A stretch of 64,000 nucleotides of DNA. It comes from Rhineura floridana. Taxonomy: Eukaryota > Chordata > Lepidosauria > Squamata > Rhineuridae. The notes under the pieces are model-generated. The model worked only from the letters and a program-made list of their open reading frames with translations, had not been told where the DNA came from and made no database searches. Each line of letters begins with the position of its first letter. Positions within the stretch are counted from its first letter, which is position 1. The stretch is from NCBI RefSeq assembly GCF_030035675.1, contig NC_084483.1:147657425-147721424 (forward strand). The letters are read 5' to 3'. The position numbers were made by a program, and so were the translations under genes. Of the stretch, positions 43,836 through 55,734 are shown piece after piece.

Positions 43836-44010
43836 CATTCATCTATTTATTTTATTAATTGCTTCCCATGAGGCATCCTGAAGCGATTTAAAATATGATG
43901 CATATATAAAATAGTTAAAGCAATTGCATATATATAAAAACAATTTTAGAAACCATTGTAAATATAAAAACAGTTTAAAGCAACAGCACATACATAAATT
44001 CAGTCCCGAC
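43836..44010 (-). mobile_element. L2-like LINE 3' UTR end
   Basis: A TTATTCATTCATCTATTTATT tail followed by GCTTCCCATGAGGCATCCTG and an AT-rich run (AAAACAATTTTAGAAACC). It follows the layout of the 3' end at 23047-23230. Confidence 0.5.
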
Positions 44011-45479
44011 ACAGATACCAAATGGGATAAAGATTTTTAGAAGGCTTGTTCAAAGAGAAACAACTTTAGCAGGCACTGGAAAGACAATAGAGAAGGTGTC
44101 TGTCTGGTGTGCAATGAAAGAATTCATTTTTGGCAATTTTCATAATCAAATGATCACTCTCCCTATTTGTAAATAATCCAAATACTGGAAACAGCATTCT
44201 TTTTGCCAATATTGAACGCTAAATACTTTCGTCTGAACAGAGTGTATAGTTTCTTTTAACATAGTAACTGTGCTTCGATTCAGAGAATTAAAGTTTTTGA
44301 ATTCAAAAAATATTCTCAAAAGCTCATGCTGGGCAAGTTTTTTGAAACTTGCAAATTCTTAAGCACATTTTTTGCATTCTCCAAATCACACAACTGCTTC
44401 TGACTCTTTGAGCAGTTTCCCAAGTACAGCTTGCTTTTTTGAAAATTATTAGGCACTTGCCTACTCAAGTTCTTACTGTATTTGCAGTGGAATAAGTGTT
44501 CCATAGGTATGAATTAAAACCCTGTAGGCCTGAATGCTTTTCACATTCCAAGAGTTCTTTCTTGAAAGTCAGTTGCAGTTATTTCAAGAAATCAAAGTGG
44601 ATAATGACTAGTTTTGTAGAAGGATCTTAGGCAGAAACTTTCTGGCATGCATATAATCTTTGTTTTTCTTTATGAAACTAGTAAAGGATTAATTACAAGT
44701 ATTCTGGGGGGTTTTCAACTGAGGTTTCTAGAAACTGACAAAGATTGTGTTTGAATTCAACACATTGAGTTTTATATTTCAGTATGAAGAAACATGTCCA
44801 AAATGTTCCATATAGATAGCTTTTGTTCTAGGGTATATTCTCTTCTCTCCCTCTGCTCAGTCAAAAATCCAGGTGTGGCTTTGCTGAACTTTGCTGGCTC
44901 CGATTCAGAGTGATTTTCACAGTACCACCTTGCTCTTGGAATGCAATATCCAAACATGGAACTTGTTCATTGTCTCTGCAGGGGAATTTATGCAGTGCAA
45001 TGAAACACTGAAATCATAAAAAAAGGTATTGTAGAAATCTGAAAAATGGGAAGTAGTAAAATTTTCCTCACCACTTAGCAGGACAACACAAGTGACAAGG
45101 TTACCAAATGATGACCAGCATCTATAGTTTGTAAGTCTGCGATGGGCAGGGGTTGCCTTGAACTTTATTGAATCACTTCTGTTTTGAAAGTATTTTAGAA
45201 ATAATTGTGGTGGTTGGAGGAGGAGCAGCCATGAAGTGAACTACTACTTGCTGTCCACAAAACACAATGCTGTAGTCTCCTGCTTGTGGTACAGTAGCTA
45301 CACACACCTGCAGGACAGGTAGTTTCCACTCCTTTTCAAAATTAGGGCAGCCAGAGGCTGTGCCTATGGTACACAGCAAAAGGACTGCTTGGATGTAAGC
45401 CTGAGAAGTAAGACCTTGATCTTGCTGTTTAAACAAACCACTTTCATAATGAGAACCAGAGGGAAGAATTAGTTTCAAC

Positions 45480-45790
45480 TTTAAGGACACTAACTATCAA
45501 GTAAATCCCATTGAACTCAATAAGCATGCAAATGATCAGACCTGCCCTCCTCCTTCCCTCTCCCTCCAGACTGCTCCCCTCCCCCTCCTGCCTGCTCCCT
45601 TCCTCCTCCTCCCCTATCCTGCCCTTCCTCCTCCTCCCTCCCCATCCACCCATGGTCAGTTTCACCTATCCTAAGCATGATTTCACAGGAGTAAATCCCA
45701 TTGAACACAATAAGCATGCAAATGAGCAATCCATTCTAAGCAAACTTGCACAGGCTCGCATTTCTTTCCTCCTAGATTAAAAAGCAGAGA
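45480..45790. repeat. Tandem repeat with polypyrimidine tract (inverted relative to 31078)
   Basis: Conserved parts at 45480-45540 and 45655-45735 (AGTAAATCCCATTGAACTC, AATAAGCATGCAAATGA) enclose a C/T tract at 45541-45650 (CTCCTCC and CCCTCC words). It abuts the left end of long-TIR copy C, as the 31078-31690 block abuts the right end of copy B. Confidence 0.75.
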
Positions 45791-45792
45791 AA

Positions 45793-47146
45793 TTCACTAA
45801 TAGGCAAAAAAAAACCCATCTTGAAGTTTTAGAACTTACCTATAGTCAGCAGATATTTCTATCAAACTTAAAAAATAGGGAAATTGGGCAGCTATAGTAA
45901 AATCAGCTAAATTGGGTAGCACCAGGGGAGCAGGAGACCCGACCTCCTCTCTGAGATATTGTGCTGCCCTACAAATTTGTAAAAATGCAAACACAATTTG
46001 GGTTGGTCTTTCACAGTCCAATCTACTTCCTGTGTAGCTTGGATGAATTTGGTAACGTGCCTCTAAGGATATGGTGAGTGGTCACAACACCTGCAGTCGT
46101 CCCAAATAACAGAAACAAGACATGTGCTGTGTTGGTCTTGTTTTAGCAGTGAGGAAGCAGCAATATAAAGACAATAGATATAGTGCAGATAGTCGCTTTA
46201 AATATGTTTGATTTACTTTGCAGTTTTAGTGAAGTTTCCTATAGTAAATCATTTTCTTTTGCTATGTGAAGTACAGCAACACTTTGCAAAATTTACACTA
46301 CAAAAACTCCAAAAACAATTGTGGAATAATGGTACTGACTATTCTGCAGAATAGTTTCCAGTGGATATGAGGAGTGTCTCAGTTTGCACAAGATAAAACA
46401 GTGGCAGGTTTCTAGCAAATTTCTAGGTGTGCTGTATGTTTTTAATTGACGATGCCCACCTTTCCTTAAGTGGAGTGGTTTAAGCACAGCAGGCTGAATA
46501 CATGCATCTTGGGCAGGCCAAGTTTATTTTTTCCAACAGCTAGAGTCATTGCTTAAGTAGTAACATATTGTAATCAGTCTGATTTTAATCAAACTGCAGT
46601 TTCAGATTCAACTGTTAATGCACCCAAAATAGAAATAGAGCATAACCTCCAGTTTGAAACACAAAAGGCTATCTTCACCATCATATGATATGGACCAATA
46701 AAAAGGCTTTGAAATTAATAAAAATTAAGTTGACACAGATGTCTAGGATGAATAATGAGGGAAATATAATGTTCTAGGTTGGATTCTATGTAGAAACAGT
46801 AGTAACACAGGAAAGAAGCAAAGTAAGAAGAACACGAACAAACATACAAAAATGTAATTCACTATCTTTGGATATGGTAGGCATTACCACCACTCACCAT
46901 ACGCTCAGAGGCACATGTTGCCAAATCTTTGCAAGCTACACAGGAAGTGGACTGTGAAAGACCAATCCAAATTGTGTTTGTATTTTTACCAATTTGTAGG
47001 GCAATACAATACCTCAGAGAGGAGGTCTACTCTCCTGGTGCATTCACTATAGCTGCCCAATTTCCCTGCTTTTTAAAGCTTGATAGAAATATCTGTTGGC
47101 TATAGGTACGTTCTTAAACCACAAGGTTTTTTTGCCTGTTGGTAAA
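45793..47146 (-). mobile_element. Long-TIR element, copy C (complete)
   Basis: 1354 bp. Begins TTCACTAATAGGCAAAAAAA and ends TTTTTTTGCCTGTTGGTAAA. Terminal inverted repeats are 45793-46094 and 46877-47146. The core matches copy A in the same orientation. No open frame longer than about 65 codons, so it cannot encode its own transposase. Confidence 0.8.
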
Positions 47147-47678
47147 TTTTTCTTTTTACTCTTTAGATTTTTTTATTCTGGAATGTGATCAAAGCAATAG
47201 CATGGAATAGAACCGGGTATACTGAGAGATTAAATCAGCAGAATCAGGAACAAAAGTGTTAAAAGACACATTAACAAAGTTTAACATACTAAACAGAGAT
47301 AACAAGTAAGACACTTATGTTTAAGAAAAAGAGAACCATTGAATGAACTGAAGGTGGGGGGGGGTAGGGGGAAAAGTTATTTATCTTGTTCTAGTACTCT
47401 TTCTTCCTCCAGGGCTTGCCTGCCTAGTTTCTGTATTGTGTTCATGCTCAAACTTAATTTGGTTTAGACCCCTCCAGACATCCTACTATCAGGGTAGTCA
47501 CATGTGATCCTACTTTCAATACTGTTTGTGCCTTTTGGGGCAGTCACACTGTTTCATTTCTTGTCAGTGCATATCCCATATCATCTTGCTAAAATCCCAT
47601 AATTTTTTATATCACAAATGTTCTGATTTATATTTCTCCTGTTTTTGTTGTGCTACAGCCCCTCCACACAGCAATAAT

Positions 47679-47965
47679 GGCCCCATCTGAACTACACATT
47701 TAAAGCAGTATTATGCCACTTTAAACTGTCATGCCGTCCCCCAAGGAATCCTCGGAGCTGTAGTTTGTTTAGGGTGCTGAGAGTGTTAGGAGACCCCTAT
47801 TCTCCACATTTCTCAGGGAGGTTTAACAATCAATCCCCTTCCCAGGCAACTCTGAAAATTGTAGCTTTATGAGGGGGTCGGGCTGCTCACCACTCTCAGC
47901 ACCTTCAACAAACTACAGCTCCCAGGGTTCTTTGGGGAAACCAGTCTGTGGATTCCAGTTGGTTG
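47679..47965. mobile_element. Palindromic MITE, worn copy
   Basis: GGCCCCATCTGAACTACAC, then CAAGGAATCCTCGGAGCTG, TTAGGGTGCTGAGAGTG and the complementary right half CACTCTCAGCACCTTC, AACTACAGCTCCCAGGG. Same family as 31805-32091. The right end is not clear. Confidence 0.65.
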
Positions 47966-48492
47966 GCTGCTATTTTAAAAGTGTTGTGATATAATCGTTT
48001 TATGTTTTCAATAGCATTGTATGCTGCTCTGAGAATCTCTGGCAGAGAAGCTCCATCCAAATGTAATTTAAACATAAATACATTTAATTCATACTTGTTT
48101 CCAGCACAATAAACAAATCCTCTCTGGCTGTGATGAAGTACTTTTTGGCCTTTCTAGATTTCAGATATTCAATTAACAAACATGTTTTTATCAAAGCTGT
48201 CAGTTATTAGATGCAGACTTAACAAAAGATTTTCAGTCAGTCTTCCAGGTCCCCCTATTCAATGGTAGTTTTTGGAGATTGACATCAGTTAGTACTATAT
48301 TAATTTCCTGTTCCCTGATATTGCGTCATTGCCTGTCCTTCTCCGCTGAGCATTTCAGGGATTTTTTTTTGGGGGGGGGGAGGTGAGAGTGGAAAAGAGG
48401 AATATACAGTGGGTACATCTATCTCACCTTTTTGTAATACCCTCTTTGCAACTTTTCCCCTTTCACTCAGCAGTGTATGATTATGATACTTT

Positions 48493-48896
48493 TGTTGGCT
48501 TACTAGGCCTTACTACCAATGTGTTTTTTCATCAAGTCTGAAAAAATGTTTCATGAAGTTTGGGAAAAGGAGAAGCAGCCTTATCTGCTGTGCCTGGCCT
48601 GAGAGAGAGCAGACATTCAAGGCCAGACAGTAGTTGTCATGGTAACGGGAGATAACAGCTGGGAAAGTTGTAACAGCCTGCTGTTAGTTCTTCCTTCTTC
48701 TGTGTGTGTCTTTGAAGCAAGCAGTTCTATCCTTGAAGGGGGGGGGAGAATTCTACTTGTATCTATCCTCTTAAGCCTTTGGCCATAATGTCTTAGTAAA
48801 GACTCTTAAAACTTTCTCAAGCCTCTGTGAAGTTTCTTGCTCATCTTAACTCCAAAGTAACGTGTTGTTTCACGCAACAACGCTCACACATCAACA
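48493..48896 (+). repeat. 5' LTR of the copia fossil
   Basis: 404 bp, starting TGTTGGCTTACTAGGCC and ending CTCACACATCAACA. It nearly matches the 3' LTR; the differences noticed are in homopolymer lengths. An AGTAAAGACTC stretch near 48794 precedes the likely RNA end region. Confidence 0.92.
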
Positions 48897-48911
48897 GGGT
48901 TATGGGCCCAG
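48897..48911 (+). promoter_or_regulatory. Primer binding site (half tRNA-iMet type)
   Basis: GGGTTATGGGCCCAG directly follows the 5' LTR. It is complementary to the anticodon stem-loop region of vertebrate initiator tRNA-Met (CTGGGCCCATAACCC), not to its 3' end. Priming from a half tRNA is known for the copia group. Confidence 0.8.
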
Positions 48912-48987
48912 ATCCACAGCACGTTACACAGGAGTAAGTGGCTGGTCTGAACGGCAGACGGAGTTCCAGAGAGGGTAGCTTGATTGA

Positions 48988-51261
48988 TTGTGCCAGACAG
49001 AGGTGAGCAGGATGGCTGCTGTTAACATGTCTGGAGGCTTGCCAATGGAACGACTTAATGAAAAGAATTATGGAAGCTGGAGGCCAAGGATGCGTGCTTT
49101 GCTGGTAAAAGAGGATTTATGGGAAGCTATTGAAGGTACACCCCCTGCACCCCTTACAGCGGCCTGGACTCGGAACGATGAGAGGACGCAGGCTTTTATT
49201 ACTCTGGCTCTATCCGACTCTCAACTGCTACACGTGAGAGATGTTACAAACGCCAAACAGATGTGGGACCGGTTGGAAGGCATTCATGTGCAACAGACCG
49301 TGGGATCTAAATTGTGTTTGGCACGGAAGCTGTACCAGCTGCGCTTTACGGGTGAGTGCGACATGAGTGAGCATCTCACGGAATTCAGACGCCTATTTGC
49401 TGAGTTGCAGGATCGAGGCATGGAACACTCTGTCCTTCAGAAGACCTATCTGATCCTGGCTTCACTCGATGGGACTTGGAATAATTTTGTCATGGGAATT
49501 GAAGCCATGCCCGATGGGGGGCTGAATGTAGCTTTTATTGAAGAGAAGCTGACCCAGGAATGGCAGCGGAGACAGGAGGCGAAAAGTGCCGTGCCGAAGG
49601 AGACAGCCGGATGCAAGCAGGATTTCAAGCAGGAGCAGCAGCGGCTAAAGGCTTGTTATGTTTGCGGAGCTCCTGGGCATCTTCAGCGGGACTGTGCAGT
49701 CAAGCGCAACTCCAGGGACGGAGGCTGGAAGACGCATAGCAGCAGTGTGAACTTTGTTTGTAAACAGAAGTCTCAAGATTTAGGACCTGTTGACTGGATT
49801 CTTGACAGTGGGGCGAGCCATATATTAATCAAAGACAGGAGTTTGTTTTACACGTCTACAGATGAGCAGGACTTTGTGCAACTAGCGGATGGATCACGGA
49901 AAAATGTGGAAGCCCGAGGACTGGTGAGATTTGATAAACTTGGAATACTGTCAGATTGTTTGTTTGTACCAGAACTGTCTCATAACATATTGTCTGTGAG
50001 AAAACTGACTAGTTGTGGATTTTCAGTGTTGTTTGACAGAGACAAATGTTATGTAATGAGGGGAGATCAAGCGTGCATGCAGGGAAGCCTGAATGATTCT
50101 CAGTTTGTAATAAAGAGCAGTCAAGCAGGGTGTGCTGTGTTAAACGCTGAGGCACAGACACATCAAGGCTGCGTCCATGAATGGCATCAGAGGCTGGGGC
50201 ATGCAAACTTTGACACGATAAAGAAAACCCCAATGCATAGTGAAAACATGCGTTTGAAAGATTGTGGACAGTTAATATTGGATTGTGATGCTTGCCATAA
50301 AGCGAAAATGACAATTGCACCAATAAATCGGGAGACTGAGAGAACCACAACAGCTCCCTATCAGCTAGTTCATGTTGATTTATCAGGGCCAATAAACACT
50401 TCACGAGGAGGTGCGAAATTCTTTATGGTAATCGTAGATGATTTTTCTAGATACACTAATCTTTATTTGCTCAAGCATAAAAGTGAAGCTGAGCAGAAGC
50501 TGAAACTGTTCATTAAGAGAATCGAAACTCAACATGGCACCATGGTGGGAGCTATACACTCAGACCAGGGAGAGGAATTCACGAGTAAAGCATTGCATGA
50601 AGTGCTGGCAAGTAAGAAAATAGCACTTAAACCTTCTAACGGGACTGCAGAGATAAAAAACAGGGTGCTTCAGGAAGCAATGAGAGCCATGTTAATGGAT
50701 TCCAGTTTAGGGAATTCTTTCTGGGGAGAGGCAATTTTGTATGCGAATTACATTCATAACAGGGTGTTACATACTGCCATTGGAATGTCACCTTATGAGA
50801 AACTCACTGGGAGAAAACCGAAATTACAACACATTCAGAAATTCGGGGCACGTTGCTGGGTACACATTCCACAGGGAAAAAGAAGAGGCAAACTTGCACC
50901 CAGAGCACAACAAGGGTTTGTTTTGGGATTTCAGAATGCATATTTCAGAGTTTGGTTACCCGAAACACAGCAATTAATTCTGAGCAGAAGCATTAAAGTT
51001 GCAGAAAAGCCTTGGGATCAAAGGCAAACAGTCATTCTTACAGGATCAGCTGACACACAAGCACAAACACAAGCACAAACATTCAAACCAAACCTTGACA
51101 TAAAAGTGGAAGGCACACAAATTCCTCTCAGGGATGCGTTAAATGAACTCATTTGTGGGAAACGTAGAAATAAGAAACGCAAGGTTGAAGAAATGGAATT
51201 TCCTGATCAAGCTGTGCCAAGTACCAGCTCAGATGGGGGGCTGAGAGAGCAGAAGCTCTAG
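48988..51261 (+). pseudogene. copia-type gag, protease and integrase coding remnant
   Basis: Coding remnant of a Ty1/copia polyprotein. In order it shows a gag region (begins near SGGLPMERLNEKNYGSW), a CCHC zinc knuckle (CYVCGAPGHLQRDC, near residue 222), the aspartic protease motif DSGAS (near residue 272), the pre-integrase HHCC zinc region (HEWHQRLGHANFD ... CDACHKAKM) and the integrase core (HVDLSGPINTSRGG, IVDDFSRYT, SDQGEEF). This order, with integrase after protease, is diagnostic of copia rather than gypsy. It is treated as a fossil and is not whole. Confidence 0.88.
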
Positions 51262-51551
51262 TTCCTTTGAGACCCTCTACAAGAGCAAACATTGGCAAAC
51301 CGCCTGAAAGATTTACTGTGGGGGTAATTACCAGCCCAGGTATGCATAAACAGGTTGAGATGGATCCAGAGACACTATATTTGACCTGTGTTCAGCCGAA
51401 ATTTGATTGAATAAAGTTATGAAATGTACTGAGATGTTCTGAAATGTACTGAAATGTAAACTGGATCTGTATGATGCATTATCTTTGTATTGTAGAAATG
51501 TGTTATTGTTATTGTTGTAATGAATTTACAGACATGATGAAAGGGGGAAAT

Positions 51552-51954
51552 GTTGGCTTACTAGGCCTTACTACCAATGTGTTTTTTCATCAAGTCTGAA
51601 AAATGTTTCATGAAGTTTGGGAAAAGGAGAAGCAGCCTTATCTGCTGTGCCTGGCCTGAGAGAGAGCAGACATTCAAGGCCAGACAGTAGTTGTCATGGT
51701 AACGGGAGATAACAGCTGGGAAAGTTGTAACAGCCTGCTGTTAGTTCTTCCTTCTTCTGTGTGTGTCTTTGAAGCAAGCAGTTCTATCCTTGAAGGGGGG
51801 GGGGAGAATTCTACTTGTATCTATCCTCTTAAGCCTTTGGCCATAATGTCTTAGTAAAGACTCTTAAAACTTTCTCAAGCCTCTGTGAAGTTTCTTGCTC
51901 ATCTTAACTCCAAAGTAACGTGTTGTTTCACGCAACAACGCTCACACATCAACA
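51552..51954 (+). repeat. 3' LTR of the copia fossil
   Basis: 403 bp, starting TGTTGGCTTACTAGGCC and ending CACACATCAACA. It is preceded by the purine stretch GAAAGGGGGAAA, the likely plus-strand primer site. Confidence 0.92.
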
Positions 51955-52188
51955 ACTTTACCTCATCTTTGTGGTCCCCTTAGCTATGGCATCTCTTAGC
52001 ATTCAAACCTCTTAGTAGTTATCATGGAAAACTTACTATATTATTAGAGATTAGTAGAATGGTTCACATTTTGGGGGTGGCATACATTCTATCACTGCTA
52101 TGGCCATTCAGTATTTTTATCCATAGATGGCTTGGATGAAAAGGAAAAAATGATGTGCCCAATAACCTTCAGTATAAAAATGTACATG

Positions 52189-52325
52189 CACTGCCTTCAA
52201 GTCGATTCCGTTTTCATGAGGCTGAGAGGCAGTGACTGGCCCAAGGTCACCCAGTGAGCTTCATGGCTGTGTGGGGATTTGAACCCTGGTCTCCCAGGTC
52301 ATAGTCCAGCACCTTAACCACTATG
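52189..52325 (-). mobile_element. MIR-like SINE with internal deletion
   Basis: CACTGCCTTCAAGTCGATTCC jumps straight to TTTTCATGAGGCTGAGAGGC, omitting about 60 bp of the body seen at 31209-31394. The tRNA head is complete to CCAGCACCTTAACCACTATG. Confidence 0.8.
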
Positions 52326-52396
52326 ATTGCTCTAAATAACATGTTTATATTGACTAAGCTTTTACTTCTTCCACTGATCATCTCCACATTTTACAG

Positions 52397-52462
52397 TTCT
52401 TCATGCCATGAAAGAAGACAGTGAGAAAGTGCCAAGCTTATTAACAGACTACATTTTGAAGG
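52397..52462 (+). CDS. FEZ2: FEZ2 exon 8
   Basis: 66 bp. Completes an Ile codon with exon 7 and reads ILHAMKEDSEKVPSLLTDYI then LK, ending one base into a codon (residues 355-376). Acceptor ATTTTACAG, donor GTGAGT. In mammals FEZ2 ends a few residues later, so one short final coding exon plus 3' UTR is still to come. I searched 52463-64000 by eye for an acceptor followed by a VLCPT-like end and did not find it. Confidence 0.94.
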
Positions 52463-52785
52463 GTGAGTGCACCTATTGCCAGTCATGCATCAGTATTTTT
52501 TTTAAAGTTAATTTCTGGAGTATGAAATTGTTACTTTAAACATTTCAAGAGTTTTAAAATATGTATCCAGGCTTTGGGCCAATTGTTTTACGAAGCTTTT
52601 ACACTGCTAGTTTTAACTGCAGTCTGCAATATGTTGTAGTGTTTTTAAATTGTTTTTATGTAATTTTAATTATTGTGAACTGCCCTGGGCTGCCTTCAGA
52701 GAGGAAGGGTTGGTTATAAACTTGACATAATAAGCACACACTCTGATGGCTTCATGAATTAGCACTGCTTTTTCTTTTTTTTTGA
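52463..52785 (+). other. FEZ2: FEZ2 intron 8 (start)
   Basis: Intronic sequence after the donor GTGAGT, AT-rich, no feature recognised. Confidence 0.5.
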
Positions 52786-52789
52786 CACT

Positions 52790-54520
52790 TAAGAACATAA
52801 GTGCCATGCTAGATCAGGCCAAGACTCATCTAGGCGAGCATTCTGTTCTCTTAGTGGCCTGCCTAGGAAGCGCACAAGCAGGACTTCAATGCAAGAGTGC
52901 TCTGCCTACTTTTGATTTCCAGCAGCTGATATTCAGAGGCATGCTGCCTCCAACAGTGGAGGTAGAACATAGACATCTAATCCTCCATGAATTTATCTAA
53001 TCTTTTACTGCCTCTCAGGACAGCAAATTCCATAGTTTAACATGTAGTTTCATTGCATGGCCCCAAGTTCTACTATTATGAGAGAAAAACACCTTCTGTC
53101 TATCTACTTTCTCCACACCATGCACAATTTTATACCCTTCTGCTGTGTGCCCCCCCCCCGGTTCACCTTTTCTCTAAACTACTGTAACCTTTTCTCATAG
53201 CGGAGTTGCTTGATCCCCTTGATAATTTTGGTTGCCCTTTTCTGAGCCTTTTCCCAGCTCTAAAATGTCCTTTTTGAGGTGAGGTGGCCAGAACTGTACA
53301 CATTGTTCCAAACACAGTCACACCATAGATTTGTATAATTGCATTATTATATTGGCAGTTTTATTTTCAGTTCCTTTCATAATGATTCCTACCATGGCAT
53401 TTGCCTTTTTCACAGCTGCTGTACACTGGGTCGATATCTTCATCAAGCTATCCACTACAATCCTAAGGTCTCATTCTTGGTCAGTTACTGCCAGTACAAA
53501 CCCCTTGAGCATATATATGAACTTAGGTGTTGTATTCAGCATAGCACTAAGTAAGTAGTTCTGTCAGCACAAGGATTTCTGCTTATGCCATGGAAATATA
53601 AATCTGTTCTAGGGGTTCCCCCAGTGGTGGCTGGTGGCTCCATGTCAATGGGGCAGTGGAATCAGCTCCGGGCTTTAGTCTGAAGTTTCAAGGAGCCATC
53701 CAAAGTGCTGAAGCAGATTTCTGGAGCAGATTTTGGGAGGGCTCATGGAGGAAGGAAAAGAGGAAAAAGTTCCATTGCACTAGCAGTAATCCTTGGACTA
53801 ATGAGACAAGGATTTATTTATTTTTGCCCCAATGTGCATCACTCTACACTTGGTTACTGCCCATTCACCCAGTTTGGATACATCCTTTTGAAGTTGTTCA
53901 CAATCCCCTTTTGTTTTAACCAAAGTGAACAATTAGGTTTCATCAGCAGACTTGGCTACTTCATTGTTGACTCCAACTCTAAGTCAATTATGAATTAAAA
54001 AGCACAGGCCCCAATACTGGTCCTTGGCGGTCTCCCATTTTCTACATCCCTTCAGTGGGAGAACTGTCCATTTATTCCTCCTCTCTGCTTCCTGTGTTTT
54101 AACCAGTTTCTGATCCATAAGAGGACCTTTCCTCTTATTCCACGATTGCTAAGCTGACTGGGGAGTCTTTGGTGAGGTACTTTTATCAAAAGTTTTTACA
54201 CAATGTCAGCTGGATCACTTCTATCTATATCCTTGTTTACACTCTCAAAGAACTTTGATAGGTTAGACAGGATTTACCCTTGCAGAAGTTACTATTGGTT
54301 CTGTTTCAGTAAGACTTTTCTTCCATATGCTTTGTAATTCTGTCTTTAACAGTGCTTTGCACCAGTTTTCTTGGAAAAGATGTTAAGCTGACCACCTGTA
54401 ATTTTGAGGATCCCTCTTTAAAAATGGTGTTACATTGGCCACTTGCCAGTCTTCAGAGTAGGTGTTTATTTTCAGTTGACAGAAATGGATTGTAAAAGCA
54501 GAGAACCAGGGTTAAATTAT
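52790..54520 (-). mobile_element. CR1 LINE, decayed 3' portion
   Basis: An antisense relic of CR1 ORF2 and 3' end. The left edge AAGAACATAAGTGCCATGCT is the CR1-linked 3' motif, followed by TAGATCAGGCC. Further right, TTTCATCAGCAGACTTGGC corresponds to the antisense AxFADDT reverse-transcriptase motif, and TCCTTGGCGGTCTCCC to the QG-P turn. Many indels; no frame survives. It is much older than the L2-like and L1 copies here. Confidence 0.75.
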
Positions 54521-54801
54521 ACCTCTGTCTGTAGGTCATAATAGAAAATAGAGGTGAGGAAGTTGTGTCCTCAACCTTGCCTTGCTCTTATCCCAAATGC
54601 CTACTCTTCTTCTGTCCCCCACCCATTTTCACTGTACACTTCAGCCACTCTTTTCTGCATAAACTATAATACAAGCCAAGGGCCCTTTTAAAGCTTCTCT
54701 CTTCAATGTGAACAGCAACTGGGGTTCTGTCAGAGGGGTGCTTCTTGTTGAGTAGGTCAGACACATAGAGGGAGAGAGCTCTGAGAAGACATTGTTAACT
54801 A

Positions 54802-55050
54802 CAGGCATACCCCTCTTTAATGTATGCAATGGGACCGGAGAGTGTACTTTAAGTGAAAATGTACTTAAAGTGAAGCAATTATCTTCACTTGTACTGCACG
54901 CAATCACCACTAGATGGCAGCGGCATCATGCCAATAAAGTGTCCGTTATTGCGACGCGGACATACTTTAAGCGGGTTATGGTGGAGTATGGAGTATGTAC
55001 TTTATAGTGAGGCTACTTTAAGTGAAGCTACTTTAAGCGGGGTATGCCTG
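54802..55050. mobile_element. Tigger-like MITE with TA target duplication
   Basis: 249 bp. Inverted ends CAGGCATACCCC and GGGGTATGCCTG, with TA on each side (54800-54801, 55051-55052). The internal word ACTTTAAGTGAAG is repeated. No coding capacity. CAGGCATACC-type ends are known from pogo/Tigger elements. Confidence 0.85.
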
Positions 55051-55052
55051 TA

Positions 55053-55734
55053 TTCACATTGGGTGCAGAGGTTAAAAAGCCATTTGCCTGTGTTTTGGGG
55101 GGTGAGTCAAAGTTAAGTCTTCCCTGTAAGTGCTTCCAAAAAACCCCACTTCCTTATACCAACATTCATAAGGGTTATAAACAGCCTGCCACATTGAGAC
55201 GCTCAGCTTGTGAAACATGCCGGCACTAAAGGCTATGTTGCTTATATCATAGCGAGACTATTCAATCTTTGTGGCAGCTGAAGAGAATTATTACATATTG
55301 CTCATCAACTCTGTCTGTATGCCATTCCTATACAAACTGAGAGAGAAGCTCCATTTTACTTGAACAATGTTTTAAACTGTGGTATTTTATAATGCAATAT
55401 TTTATTGCTAGCCATCATGGATGCCTGACACTGGGCAGAAAGGTGGTGTATAAATCTTTCAGTACTGTTTTTAAAAAGGTATTCTAAAGTTAGTGTGATA
55501 GCATACAGTTGAATTCAAGAAACTGTTAAGCTGGTTTTTAGAAGATCAATTTTGTGTTCATCACTTGACTTGTCAGAAAGCAAGTAAAGCAGTGTAATGA
55601 TGTTGACACTCTTGGTGCAATATTGCTAAAAAAATACTTTATGTCAGTTCAATACAGCAATATGAGTATAGGATTTATTTATTTATGCCTGTTGGAATTC
55701 AAGAAGCCTAGGTGCTAGAAATGTACTTTATGGT
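55053..55734. other. Unassigned intronic or downstream sequence
   Basis: AT-rich; nothing recognised. 55320-55470 vaguely resembles a LINE 3' end (GGTGGTGTATAAATCTTTCAG), but too weakly to call. Confidence 0.4.

Larger units (their letters stand above)
48493..51954 (+). mobile_element. Ty1/copia LTR retrotransposon, young fossil
   Basis: A virus-like LTR element of 3.46 kb, in FEZ2 sense orientation. Parts: 5' LTR 48493-48896, tRNA primer site 48897-48911, a coding stretch from 48988, a purine-rich site just before 51552, and 3' LTR 51552-51954. The LTRs begin TGTTGG and end CAACA. Flanking ACTTT at 48488-48492 and 51955-51959 is a 5-bp target duplication. The LTRs are almost identical, so the insertion is recent. 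It is not whole (at least one break; shorter than known full copia elements). Confidence 0.9.
42811..52396 (+). other. FEZ2: FEZ2 intron 7
   Basis: A 9.6-kb intron from GTAAGT to CACATTTTACAG. It holds an L2-like 3' end, long-TIR copy C with its polypyrimidine flank, a MITE, a copia-type fossil and a SINE. 42820-43830, 44010-45470 and 47990-48490 have nothing else recognisable. Confidence 0.85.
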
